This document shows, in pieces, positions 9,320 through 19,851 of a stretch of 64,000 bases of DNA; the first letter of the stretch is position 1; every line of letters starts with the position of its first letter. Below the pieces are notes generated by a model, which saw nothing but the letters and a program-made list of their open reading frames with translations, was not told the DNA's origin and did not search any database. Origin of the DNA: Haematococcus lacustris. Taxonomy: Eukaryota; Chlorophyta; Chlorophyceae; Chlamydomonadales; Haematococcaceae. A program made the translations under genes and the position numbers. Location of the stretch: the NCBI GenBank assembly GCA_030144725.1, contig JASKMD010000009.1, positions 5,090,679-5,154,678 on the forward strand, read 5' to 3'.

Positions 9320-9775
9320 TGGCCATTGCCAAAGGTTGCCATGCCTGCAAGGAAGGTGGTGGTGAGTGCAGCTGAGTGGAGATGTGAACTGCTGGTTAGC
9401 ACTGCCAATGAATACATACCATCAAGACCTATGGGCTTAAAGGCCCAGTGGCTAAAGAAGCTCCTACTGCTCATTTACCGCCTCACTCTTCAGGCTGGAA
9501 CATCACACTCTGTGCTCCTCCGTGTAGAGCAGTACAGGCTATTACACCAGTGAGAGTGAGGCCATGCTGGTCGCTGTGGAGCGTGAAGGGGCCTTGGGGT
9601 CAGCCTACCTGCTGCATGATGACCGCCTGCACGGCAGCTCTCAGCTCAATGCCAGTCCGAAGCTTGTCATGCCTGCATGGCGCAACAGGGGCGCACATGC
9701 TACAACACCTGGCTGCTGCTGCCGCTGGGGATGTTGGTTACCTGCGATGCTGAGACACCCACCTGGTGTTGCTGT
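9320..9775. other. No recognised gene
   Basis: 9555-9760 on the plus strand reads MLVAVEREGALGSAYLLHDD and SPKLVMPAWRNRGAH, which looks protein-like. It could be an exon of a decayed gene, perhaps the missing Fanzor middle part, but I cannot assign it. It runs straight into the hexamer array. Confidence 0.3.
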
Positions 9776-9952
9776 TACTCTGGCCCTGGCCCTAGCCCTG
9801 GCCCTGGCCCTAGCCCTGGCCCTGGCCCTGGCCCTGGCCCTGGCCCTGGGCCTGGCCCTGGGCCTGGCCCTGGCCCTGGCCCTGGCCCTGGCCCTGGCCC
9901 TGGCCCTGGCCCTGGTCCTGGTCCTGGTCCTGGCCCTGGTCCTGGCCCTCCA
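9776..9952. repeat. Hexanucleotide array (CCTGGC/CCTGGG variants)
   Basis: About 29 units of CCTGGC, with CCTGGG, CCTAGC and CCTGGT variants. Every frame through it stays open (Pro-Gly, Ala-Leu, Arg-Ala), which produces spurious long ORFs on both strands. Confidence 0.95.
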
Positions 9953-10184
9953 ACCGCCCCTTTCCTGCCTCCCTCCCCCTCGCTCCTTTCTCCCTGATCC
10001 TCCTTCTCTATACACCCCTGGCCATGGCCCTGGCCCTCCCCTTCATGGCTGCTGTGCCAAAGCATGCATTGCTGGCACACCCACTTCTTGACAATCTTCA
10101 CAACGGCAGCAAAGTTCAGCAAGCTCCAGTGCAGCAGCAACACTAGCTCCCCATGCAGGTCCACCAGAGAGACTCGCAACACCT

Positions 10185-10366
10185 GAGTCAGAGTCAGAGT
10201 CAGAGTCAGAGTCAGGGTCAGAGTCAAATAGTCCACCAACGACACTCGCAATACCTGGTGCCATTAGGGTCATTGATTGCTCCCACCAGGGTTCGAACCT
10301 GGGGTTCCTCCCATCCCAGCCCCACACAACTGATTGCTTTGGCAGCCTCTGAGCCACCTGGCCACA
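10185..10366 (-). mobile_element. tRNA-derived SINE
   Basis: On the minus strand a perfect A-box TGGCTCAGAGG (10356-10346) is followed 57 nt later by a perfect B-box GGTTCGAACCC inside the T-arm CCAGGTTCGAACCCTGG (about 10303-10287). The segment ends in a hexamer tail (TGACTC)n at 10226-10190. The seven bases before the A-box do not pair with those after the T-stem, so it is not a functional tRNA. Pol III promoter boxes plus a simple-repeat tail are the hallmark of a SINE. Imperfect copies of GTCCACCA(N)6ACTCGCAA (10159-10181 and 10229-10253) flank the hexamer tail. Confidence 0.75.
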
Positions 10367-10849
10367 AGGTCAGGTCATGCTCCACAGTTCACAACAGTGG
10401 AAAGACCTGTTGCTGGACACAATGCCATGAAGGCAAGGAAGCGCTACTGTTGCACGCAGCCTGGGTGCGTAGCTCCAGTCAGTACACACATGGCCTTGCT
10501 TGGTCATTTTCTATGGCTTATCTTACATGGCCCTGCTTGGCCACTTTCCAGATTTCCTACTCTCAGACACACACACATGGCCTTGCTGGGCCATTGCCTG
10601 TGCTCCTACCTTTCCTGTTCTCCTACCATCAGGGTTTAAGGTATTGATGCCTACCGACCACACACACGGGGCGGCCAACGACTTGACAGCTTGCGTCCCT
10701 GATGGTGGCAGGGTCACACTAAGTGGGTGGGTTCCAAGGGGTGCGGCATGCCTCTTTTTGTGACGACAATCGCATGCTCAGCGCTGCATGGCGCTCATGC
10801 CCATGCAGTGCATCTCATCAATCGCACACCTGGTGCGCGTTCAGCTGCT
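10367..10849. other. No gene; degenerate CATGGCC(C/T)TGCT repeats
   Basis: 10490-10600 contains four diverged copies of ACATGGCCTTGCTTGGCCA spaced 40-50 bp apart. Nothing else is supported. Confidence 0.4.
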
Positions 10850-10864
10850 GCTGTGCTCTGCTAC

Positions 10865-11495
10865 CAATCAGCCGATAGATACCGATAGATGTACCCCCCT
10901 CCTCCACTGTGTGCCCTTTGGAGGTGCCCTTAGGAAGGGCCCTTTGGAGGTGCAAGAGTGAGTGACATTGCCTCCTGGGTATATGTAGGTACGAGCAGAT
11001 ATGAGAAGGTATGAGCCTAGTGGTGCAATGCCTCCGAGGAAGCGGCCCAGTACCGCGGAGCAAGAGCCGCATCCAATTGAAAGCCCGCGAAAACAAGGTT
11101 CGTCGTAGCGTGGAGCTGTGCTACTGGCCGGAGCAGGGGAAGCTGCCAGCCAAGGGCAAGGAGTACCCTGGCCTGGGCTACAAGCGGCTGCGAGACAAGC
11201 CACCCAAGGCCCAGCAGCAGCAGCAGCCTGCTGGGGCACAGTAATGTGTGTCCCCCTTATCTTGAGCTGTCATCAGCTTTCAATCAGTGCATGTTTTGTC
11301 ATCCCAATTCTACGTCATAGCCCTCCGGGGTCAGGCAATGCTGTAGGTGGTAGGCGACCATGACCATGTGTATGCCATGTATATGCCATGAGCATGCCAT
11401 GCGATGGGAACTCCACACAGAAAAGACACTGCTTTGTAGTGGTCCACAATTAGTGTGTTCGACTGCAATGAAGGCTCAAGGTTGAGAGCCAAGGT
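10865..11495 (+). mobile_element. Fanzor element, copy B (large internal deletion)
   Basis: It is flanked by GCTGTG[C/T]TCTGCTAC at 10850-10864 and 11496-11510 (14 of 15 match). The 5' segment starts CAATCAGCCGATAG. An ATG at 11028 gives the same N-terminus MPPRKRPSTAEQEPHP and continues a few codons further than copy A before a stop. The deletion joins it to the C-terminal end at ELCYWPEQGKLPAKGKEYPG (11112-11244, stop TAA). The 3' module 11245-11495 is complete. It is a non-autonomous derivative. Confidence 0.75.
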
Positions 11496-11510
11496 GCTGT
11501 GTTCTGCTAC

Positions 11511-12218
11511 TGCTGTGTGTTCTCTGCCAGACAGGAAGGGGCAGCAGCATGACAGGCAGGGGGAGGAGCAGCTGGAGGTGGGTTAGCAGCAGCCAGACAA
11601 GGGCATCAAGTAGCATGAAGATGTACATGAATGTCGCGCTGCTCAATGTTGTTGTTTTGCTTCCACCGCTAAGCCACCAAGCTAGCGGCTCAGCGGTGGT
11701 AATCAACGCTCAACGCTCAACGCTCCCCACACGCCTTGCACTTCCACACCACACACGCGTCTACACCCACATGCACCTCCTATGCCCTTCATGAGTCATA
11801 GTCGAGTGAGCCAACAACAGATCGATGCTCCCCACACACTTCCACATGCACTCTCACATGCAACCCACACCACACATGCATGTGCAGGCCGTACGCAATG
11901 CCATGCAGAAGAATAGCCTGCCATGGTGCCTGTCACAGGTGGGTGCTTAGCTGCAGGGCATGCAACCCTAGCTGGGACATCCTCCTGGCTGGGTCAGGCT
12001 TGCTGCTGGCTGGGCTACCCGACTATAGGCGGGCTGCCGGGGCTGGCTTGGAGACATGTGCACCAACAGCAGATGCGAGCACCGCCCTTCAGACTAGACT
12101 GGCCCACCTGCACTTGGCGCTTACTCAGGTGGCTTGAGTTGGCGACCTGGTCCGCCAGGGACTGCATGCAGATCACGGCTTCCTCCTCCTTCTCCACTGC
12201 ATGTCACCATGTGCCAGC
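11511..12218. other. No recognised gene
   Basis: 11700-11880 is rich in CACACTTCC/ACACAC-type sequence. The reading frames here are short and show no domain. The start of copy B's right flank (GCTGTGTTCTGCTAC) is the only feature tied to a neighbour. Confidence 0.4.
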
Positions 12219-12266
<48 letters not shown>

Positions 12267-12372
12267 GCCCTGAGCCTGGCCCTGAGCCTGGCCCTGAGCC
12301 TGGCCCTGAGCCTGGCCCTGAGCCTGGCCCTGAGCCTGGCCCTGACCCTGACCCTGAGCCTGACCCTGAGGG
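12219..12372. repeat. Hexanucleotide array (GAGCCT / GGCCCT)
   Basis: About 25 units alternate CTGAGC and CTGGCC, ending in CTGACC variants. As with the array at 9776, all frames stay open through it. Confidence 0.95.
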
Positions 12373-12535
12373 GCAAGCTAGCTGGCGCCACCCTTAGCCT
12401 CCTGAGCACACCGTACACGCATGCAGGCTGCTGGGCCAGCTCAAGCCAATGCTCTGCTCTGCTCTGCTCAGCTTGTCAGACCTACGCACTGCCTCCGCCT
12501 GTCGCCGACCTTGTTAGCCATGCTGCTTACGTGTG

Positions 12536-12690
12536 CTGTAGGTGGTAGGCGACCATGACCATGTGTATGCCATGTATAGGCCATGAGCATGCCATGCGAT
12601 GGGAACTCCACACAGAAAAGACACTGTTTTGTAGTGGTCCACAATTAGTGTGTTCGACTGCAATGAAGGCTCAAGGTTGAGAGCCAAGGT
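12536..12690 (+). mobile_element. Solo Fanzor 3' module, 155 bp
   Basis: Only the last 155 bp of the element are present (CTGTAGGTGGTAGGCGACC ... GAGAGCCAAGGT). It is bounded by a perfect 14-bp direct repeat GCTGCTTACGTGTG at 12522-12535 and 12691-12704. This shows that the short 3' module alone could be inserted, or that the copy was 5'-truncated as it integrated. Confidence 0.85.
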
Positions 12691-12704
12691 GCTGCTTACG
12701 TGTG

Positions 12705-13800
12705 ATGCTTCACGGTGAGACACGCCATGAGCCCTGGGTTGCCTGTCTCCTGGCCATGCTAGGCAATGTTATAGTGTGGATGAAGGGAGCTGCGGCCCTG
12801 CCTGGGCATCACGATAGATCCGCATGGATGTAGCCTGGTCATGCCTGGATGCCTGGATCAGCATGTGCAGCCTGGCATGTGCCACTGAAGCGTTGCAAGG
12901 TAGTCAAAATGTCAGCATGTCTTTTCAAGCTTAGCATTCTGTCGAGTCTGTGAGGAAGCAAGCATTGCCTCCTCCAGCCCTCCTGAGCCTACTGCCCTCT
13001 CAACTGAACACCAAGGCCATGAGGTGCCCCACACATGCCAGTGCATAAGGGTGTGCTGGGCTTCCTGCGAGGCTCACTGAACACTGGCTGACACACTGTC
13101 GCACACTGGCCCTGTGGCTTGTTGCTTTGGTGTCTACCAGCTGAAAGTCACTGCCAAACAAACAGACAAACTCACTGAAAAAGGTGTTGAACCTGCGCAA
13201 GTCCTGGTCCAGAGTGGCCAAGAAGGTCTGCTGCTCAGCTGACAGCTGTCGTCCCTCAACCTGCAGCAGAACAGGCAGTGACAGCCGCGCTCATTGTCAT
13301 CGCAGTCAACCCTGTCGCGCCACTGCCCCTGCTGCTGCTGTGGTGGCGGCGGCGGCGGCGGCGTTCGCCGCTGCTGGTGCGGGCGTCGCCGCTGCTGCTG
13401 CTACTGGTGCTGGTGCCATAGGGTCTGGTGCAGGTGCAGGCCGGTGGCTGGGGTCTGCTACTCTTCATACTCCTGCTCCTTTCTCCGAACATACAGAGTC
13501 AGCATGGTCCAGGTGCCCTGCAGCGCTCTTATAGGTTCGTAACCCCTCTAGCAGCTTACTTGTGCACTTCTGGTGCTTGGGTCACCGCCCTTGCAGGCAG
13601 AGGCGCTGCCCTGACCATCTACGGGCAGGCACACAGAAGCGGTGCATCAAGCCATGACAGCCAACCAGGGAGTGGCAGCAGCAGGGTAAGCTGTAGGGAC
13701 CCTAGTGCAGGGATGTTGGTAGAGAGTTCTATGGTAGGGTGTTGGTCATGCGCCCAACACGATTATGAGACACCATAGTCAAGCAATCACTGGCATCCCA
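12705..13800. other. No recognised gene
   Basis: 13300-13420 contains GGC/GCC-rich trinucleotide stretches that give poly-Ala or Gly frames. An open frame at 13184-13534 (+) is of this kind. No splice-consistent protein was found. Confidence 0.4.
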
Positions 13801-14781
13801 GCTTCACATCTGGCGCCCGGCTCTCCCCTGCCAGCCAAGCGCACCAAGCGCACTGGGGCTGAGCAGGCAGCTGAGTCCTCTACGGCCGAGAGCAACATCA
13901 CGGCTGACAGGCCCACCCCCCAGCAGTGCAGCCTGGATGGTTAACAGACCAGGGTTGCAATGCAGCGCTGAACATGCAGCGCATTGGGGAGGCCAAGTGG
14001 CGCCCACTGGAGCTGGGTTGGTGGCCTCAGCTGCCTGAGCTACATGCCTGCCAACCCTGACCTGGGGCACAAGCTGCTGCGAGACCAATCATGGTGCCCT
14101 TAGGATGTGCCCTTTGGAGGTGCCCTTTGGAAGTGCCCTTTGGAGGTGCAAGAGTGAGTGACATCGCCTCCTGGGTATATGTAGGTACGAGCAGATATGA
14201 GAAGGTATGAGCCTAGTGGCGCAATGCCTCCGAGGAAGCGGCCCAGTACCGCGGAGCAAGAGCCGCATCCAATAGTGCATGTTTTGTCATGCCAACTCTA
14301 CGGTGTAGCCCTAACGGGTCAGGCAATGCTGTAGGTGGTAGGCGACCATGACCATGTGTATGCCATGTGTATGCCATGTGTATGCCATGTGTAGGCCATG
14401 AGCATGCCATGCGATGGGAACTCCACACAGAAAAGATACTGTTTTGTAGTGGTTCACAATTAGTGTGTTCGACTGCAATGAAGGCTCAAGGTTGAGAGCC
14501 AAGGTGCTGCGAGACCAATCATTCAAGGCCCAGTCACAGCAACTGCGGCACAGTAGCATGCCCCAGGGATCCCCATGAGCCATCATCAGATCACATCAGC
14601 GCCAGTCGGTCATGCCAATGCTAGGCTAAAGCCCTGTCACAGGGGTCAGGCAACAGTGTGGGTGGAAGGCGCCGGTGGAGCATGCATGAGAGGATCACTC
14701 CATTCAAACAGAACACCACCCTTAGTGTGAGGGTACATTATCTGTGTTTGTGTCAATGCCCACTTGGCTGCTGAGGGAGGT
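13801..14781 (+). mobile_element. Old, diverged Fanzor copy interrupted by copy C
   Basis: 13801-14092 encodes a diverged C-terminus with stops: PAKRTKRTGAEQAAE, then GCAATGCAGCGCTGAACATG (the NAALNM motif), then GCACAAGCTGCTGCGAGACC. The sequence resumes after copy C at 14506 (CTGCGAGACCAATCATTCAA ... CACAGTAG). A second type of 3' module with CCCTGTCACAGGGGTCAGGC follows and ends GGGAGGT at 14781, again followed by GCTG. It represents an older subfamily. Confidence 0.65.
14093..14505 (+). mobile_element. Fanzor-derived non-autonomous element, copy C
   Basis: This 413-bp element sits inside the old Fanzor copy, between perfect 17-bp repeats GCTGCGAGACCAATCAT (14076-14092 and 14506-14522). 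It carries the 5' segment with extra copies of GTGCCCTTTGGA, the N-terminal fragment from the ATG at 14224, then a deletion to AGTGCATGTTTTGTCATG and the complete 3' module. It has no C-terminal coding part. The nesting gives a relative age: the host copy is older. Confidence 0.82.
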
Positions 14782-17354
14782 GCTGCGTTAGTGCGGGGAG
14801 TGGTTAGCTGGTAAGGCGCCTGTGAAGACAATTGATGGATGGTTTCCGATTCTGAGCCATTGCGTAGCGTGCTTTGAGACGGCTGGGGAGATGTCATCCA
14901 GCCCATCGCACCTGTGGTCTGAATTACCTGTTTTATGTACCATTTTGTAAAGTTATGTGCGTGACATGCAGTCATTGAGCATGTTCCATGCCTGGTTTTG
15001 TATGCATAGGATGGTGTGAAGTCGCCTGTGTGTCAAGGCAGGCAAGGCGAGATGTGCATGGCATAGGGTCTAGAACGTTTGCATCCATCCACACCAGTGT
15101 TATTGTTTTCCTGCTGTATGTTTTCACGCAGTGTTTTTATTTTTGCGACTATATATAGCTTTCGCTATGAAATGCCATACTTCAGGTGTCGTTGCGTACC
15201 ACGCATTGCACTGTAAAACATGACCTTCAACCTGCAGCTTTGCGTATTTTAGCGTACTTTCTGCCATATATTTCACCTGAGCGATGTTGAAGTTGAAGTA
15301 AGGTCTAGATGTTCATGGCATAGGGTATAAACCTATGCCATGATACACTGATCAACATCACATGTGCAGGCAATTGATGAGTGGTGAGGTGATATCATCC
15401 AGCCCATCACAGCTATGCATTGAATAACCTGGGTCATGCATATAGAGACGTGTTCTGTAGGCCAGCCTGAAGGTCTTGTTTTCTTGGCAATAGACAGCCA
15501 TAGACAGCCATAAACAGCCCCTAACACTCACTGCTGCTTGGCTGGTGCTCTTGCATATCACCCTCAGGGCCAGCCAGGGATGGGAAACCATGCCACTGGC
15601 CGGCATGGCAACTTGGCCGCACAAAGTCCCAGCTAGCATGCATAACTCAACTCACACAGCTCACGTCTCTTTGATGCCCAAGGCACTGGTAAGGAGTTTT
15701 CCAGGGTGTGGAACCACTAGGACATCTGCTGCAGAGCATAGTCAGGATATTCGCTACAAAGCCTTACATGCTTGCCTGATGGTGAAGCCGCCTGTTGGGT
15801 GCTTGCTATAGCCTTTAGGACACGCTTCAACTGCAAGCGCACAGGCAACCGGAAGGGCAACAGCAAGTGCACTGCCAACCTGACATGTTGGCAATGTACT
15901 GCCTCATCGTCACAGTGATGCATAGGCTCTGTCCAGCCTGTGCATGTGCCCATGCATGTGTCGAGGCTTGCATGGTCTGGGCTGCATGCACTATCTGGAC
16001 TGTATAGACACTGGGTCTGGATGCCTGGATTCTATGGACACTGGGCTTGCTTCGGCATTGACTTTGCACTATGGCTATATCATTAATGCCCTGCCCACAT
16101 CACAGTCCTGTGGCTTGTTTAAAAGATGGCAATGTGTGCAGGCTAGACCGACCTGCTTGTATCGTAAGAAAAAGGGTGCCAGATGGGGGCAGCCATCATG
16201 AGCCAAACTGAGCATCTTGCCTGCCAGTGCGATGAAGCAGCTTGTCAAAGCTTATCGAATTGCTCCCTACTCAGCTCCCCAAGCGGTCTTACCGAACTTC
16301 ATGCCCTCCCGCTATGTGCCTCCTTTGCTATCGCACCAAACAGACAGCTTGATAGCAAGGTGGGCGCGACAGTGAGGGGCTGTATTGGTGCGTATGGCAG
16401 TCGGGTCCCAGTGTTGCGAGCAGAAACGAGCTTGGGCGAGCGCCGCAATCCTTTATGCTCCGCAGGTATATCTCCGCATCTGGCATCTGCCAAGTTCATC
16501 ATTACTGAGACGCCTGCACTGGCACGCCTGCACTGGCACACCCGCACTGGTGCATGAACGACGGCTGAGCTCCCGACGCTTTGCGCCCCGTGTCTATCCC
16601 GTGTTGAAAAGACTTCGTGCTCTAGAAACCTAGACTGCACAGTTGAACTATGTAGCGCTCCAAGCACTGCTGGTACTAGTGAACAACCGGACCGAAAGGA
16701 GAAGCGTGAGGATGAGAGGGACGGCCGGCAAGGGGACCGGCCTGGGTGCGGCGGCATCGAAGGCGGCAAAAGGGGAGGCAGGTCGTCCTTAGTCCCAAGC
16801 CAGGCAGTGCCAGGCAGTGCTAGTACAAGGGCAGCGGAGCGGATGCCGCAGGCAGCGCTTGCACGGCAAACGGCCTCTTGACCAGTGTGTAGATTAGCAC
16901 AAAGCTCGGAGCATTTGCCCTGCATTTAAATATGAGCTTTAGGGATCAAACTTTCGAGATGTCGAGTTGCCCGGTCACACATGGCATGGAATTGAGCCGC
17001 AAATATGTCCCGAAAAACGTTGACAACTGGCCGACGCTCTGTCAGCGGTAACAGCTGAGGAACAGCGCCCGCGCCTGGTAGCGTTGGTCAACCCAGGCCA
17101 GGCCAGGTGGGGCAGCTCACACCACACCCATAACTCCGCCACAGCGTAGCGCAACGCAGCAGCGTTGATGCCGGTAGCATCATTGCTCGCGAGCACACTA
17201 ACAGGCGGTGACAGATGGTGTGCGCTCGCTGCAGGGGGCGATGTCCTGGCTACCCCGGCATGTTTAACGGAGCTGTGAGTGTCTCCTACAGGTTGCCCTC
17301 CAGCTCTCGCCCTCCAGCTCTGATAAGCCTATCTTGTTCATCTCCAGGTGAACC
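14782..17354. other. Intergenic with one dispersed repeat, no recognised gene
   Basis: 15671-15813 is a dispersed repeat listed separately. 16500-16560 has CTGGCACGCCTGCA units. 15110-15170 is AT-rich (TTTTTATTTTTGCGACTATA). The reading frames around 16183-16925 have no domain or clear exon structure. Confidence 0.45.
15671..15813 (+). repeat. Dispersed repeat, partner at 47191-47333
   Basis: About 143 bp shared with 47191-47333 in the same orientation and with few mismatches, from TTTGATGCCCAAGGCACTGG to TGCTATAGCCTT. At 47 kb a Fanzor copy begins directly after it. Here there is none, so this copy shows the sequence without the insertion. Confidence 0.85.
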
Positions 17355-18171
17355 ATGCCTCCCAAGGGCAAGAGAGAGCCCAAGCCCAAAGCCATGCTGA
17401 AGGCCAAACAAGAGGCTAGCAAACGCAAAGTTGGCAGCCCATCTTCTCGTTTGAGAGTAGCCCTGACAGAGTTCGAGAAGCTGGCCAAAGCAGAAAGCCA
17501 AGCTGTCAGCCGGAAACGGACTCGGTTCCACAGGCTAGGAGCACGCTACCACCGTAAGCACCACAGGGCATCTTTTTTCTCGTTCAGTGCTACTGGAAAG
17601 CAAAGCAAGGCAACATCTCTGAGTTGCCATAGTTCAGCTCTTGCTGAAGACGATACAGACCTCACCACCTCCCTCCATGTCATTTTGAACGGTCTCATCT
17701 GCCCCGATCCAATCTTGCAGCAAGCAGCAAGAGCAACTGTGGTGAAGGGAGCTTTGCACCTCCTTCAGCGTTCCAACAACAGTCTAAAACCCCGCAAACT
17801 TACAGCCCCCAACCTCCTTCCCCCTAACATTGGTGACAACAGCGATGTGGACAGCAGCGATGACTACAGCAGTGATTCAGACACACAGCCTGCAGCACCT
17901 GGTGATGATGCAGCCACAGGCGTACGCACAGCCCAACAACTACCAGGCGAGGTTCCTAGACCTCCACCTGGTGCAGCCATCGCAAACCAGCCTAGGGCCA
18001 GCTTGGGGTCGGGGCTGCCAGGTGGAGTTGAAGCGCTTGATTGGACTGGCTTGCAACAGCCAAGGGCAAACGTACCTGGCCCGTTTGGCGGAGCTGGCGC
18101 GCAGCAGCCTGGGCGTGGAAGTCTGAGTGCGCTAGACACCTCTGATATAGGGCTTGGCACGTGGCCGCTTG
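17355..18171 (+). CDS. Hypothetical basic protein, first exon(s)
   Basis: The ATG at 17355 follows CTCCAGGTGAACC. The N-terminus is strongly basic (MPPKGKREPKPKAMLKAKQE, then SRKRTRFHRLGARYHRKHHR), followed by a plausible helical segment (DLTTSLHVILNGLICPDPIL, VVKGALHLLQRSNN) and a low-complexity Ser/Asp, Pro and Gly tail. A GTAAGT donor at 18172 is probably the exon end. Possible later exons are 18197-18290 (from DALFPTSLHTMIAHREPPVA to FWNGYSQAD, with a GTAAGC donor) and a piece ending at 19247 (ALMREVYRVMMTREGGETNL). The phases of the first join do not fit simply, so the model is incomplete. No family is recognised. The charge suggests a nucleic-acid-binding protein, possibly of transposon origin. 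Confidence 0.4.
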
Positions 18172-19851
18172 GTAAGTAGGATGTTGATGCTACCCCAGGA
18201 TGCCTTATTCCCTACCTCCCTACACACAATGATTGCACATAGAGAGCCACCTGTAGCTGCCTTCTGGAATGGCTACAGTCAGGCTGACGTAAGCAACGCA
18301 CACACTTGCACACTCACACATTCCCACACACCCTTCCCCACACACCCCACATACACTAACAAACAGATGCCATGTCATGCTCACACATAAGCACCTACAC
18401 ACACAATGCTCACAGTGTAGTGCATTGCCTTGTGCGTGAATGCAGGCTTGGGAGTGTTCAACACGACTGGAGTGCAACTGAATCTTGGTGCGGCCAATGC
18501 CCTTTTGCCTTGGGCTGCCTACATGCCTGCCTACCCACATGCCTGACAGCCTGCCTGCCTACATGCCTGACAGCCTGCCTGACACCCTACATGCCTGCCT
18601 GCCTGTCTGCCTGCCCACCTGCCCTATTAGCCCACCTGCCCTATTAGCCCACCTGCCCTGCCTACCAGCCTTGCCCTGCGCACCGCTTCATCTCACTGGC
18701 CTTGCCTACCAGCCCATCGCCTACTGCCCACATGCACAGGTGGTTGGCAAGCACCCCCTCCAATCCCCTATGTGGGCGCACACAGTGGGCACCCACCAGG
18801 TGTGCATTTGCTTGCTGTTGCCTACCTTGTTGCTTGCAACATGCTTGCAACATTGCTTGCAACATGATGTCTAGTCACATACCTCCGTTTCTCACATCCG
18901 GGTGCGCACAACATGCGTGCACAATTGTTGCATGCCTTTCTGGTGCATGCGTGCAGGCGACCAGCGGCCACTTCTTCCATTGCCACCAACAGATCTACAT
19001 TGTCCTACCACAGCTCATGGAGGTGTGTCTCTGCAGCTTTTGGCTAGCCGCACTGCTTGTGCCATTGGCTCTTGTGACTTGTTCGTTGCCTGTTCTCACA
19101 GGCCTTAAGCAACCTTGGGTGAACATGGCGTTGGAAGGACTGGGAGGGCATGCAAACCTTGGCATGCACAACAACGACGTCGCATTGATGCGAGAGGTTT
19201 ATCGTGTCATGATGACCCGTGAAGGAGGAGAGACCAACCTGATGTAGAATCTGCAAGGATCTGCACTCACAGCTACGAAAGCTGCGTTGACTAGAATGCA
19301 CACTAGCCAAACATTGGCTGACTGGCTAATGGTCAGATGACATGACATGTTGAGCCGTAAGCGATTGGAAGAAGATGAAGTTGGTTCGGGACCTACCGTG
19401 ATGCAAACATGATTAGCTATGTAACATGGTTGAATTACATCATGACAAGATGCTGGCCGCTCTTCCCCTCCGGCTCCGGGACTTTCTACTTCAAAGGACA
19501 CTTCAAAGCAAGGTGCACAGACAAAGCTGCACATGTTCTGACCGAAATGGATTGGCAAGCAACTGTTGTTGGTACACAGCGCTTGATAGCCAGCTTGTTA
19601 TGGTTGCTCGGTACAGGGAAGGCATGATGCTGGCAGGAATACCATGCATCCAGTTGACCATCACGCGCACAGCCTTCGAGCTCGAGGGTTTGCCTCCAGC
19701 ATCCACATACCGTGCCCAGGTGGTCTACAAGGCATGACACATGGCTTGACAACAGGGGCATGACACAGCGCATGACGACAGGCATGGCACTTAAACAAAG
19801 TGCATTCACCATCAATAGGCAACCATGGCCGCACACCTTCAGGCGACAGTC
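18172..19851. other. Possible later exons of the gene at 17355, plus CTGCCTACATGC repeats
   Basis: 18520-18620 is a run of diverged GCCTGCCTACATGCCTGACA units. 18960-19050 and 19102-19247 hold protein-like stretches with CACAG and GCAG acceptors. 19409-19627 is another open frame with protein-like sequence (WPLFPSGSGTFYFKGHFKAR). No single splice chain could be closed. Confidence 0.3.

Noticed and set aside
9641..10251. Pro-Gly, Arg-Ala and Ala-Leu repeat proteins on both strands
   Set aside because: These are by-products of the CCTGGC hexamer array, with no start context, splice sites or domain.
10266..10366. Functional tRNA gene
   Set aside because: The A and B boxes are perfect, but the putative acceptor strands (GGCCAGG and TGGGAGC) do not pair and the A-to-B distance is long. 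A SINE fits better.
12219..12372. CRISPR-like or telomeric array
   Set aside because: Plain hexamer repeats without spacers. CRISPR arrays are not expected in a nuclear genome, and the unit is not a telomere unit.
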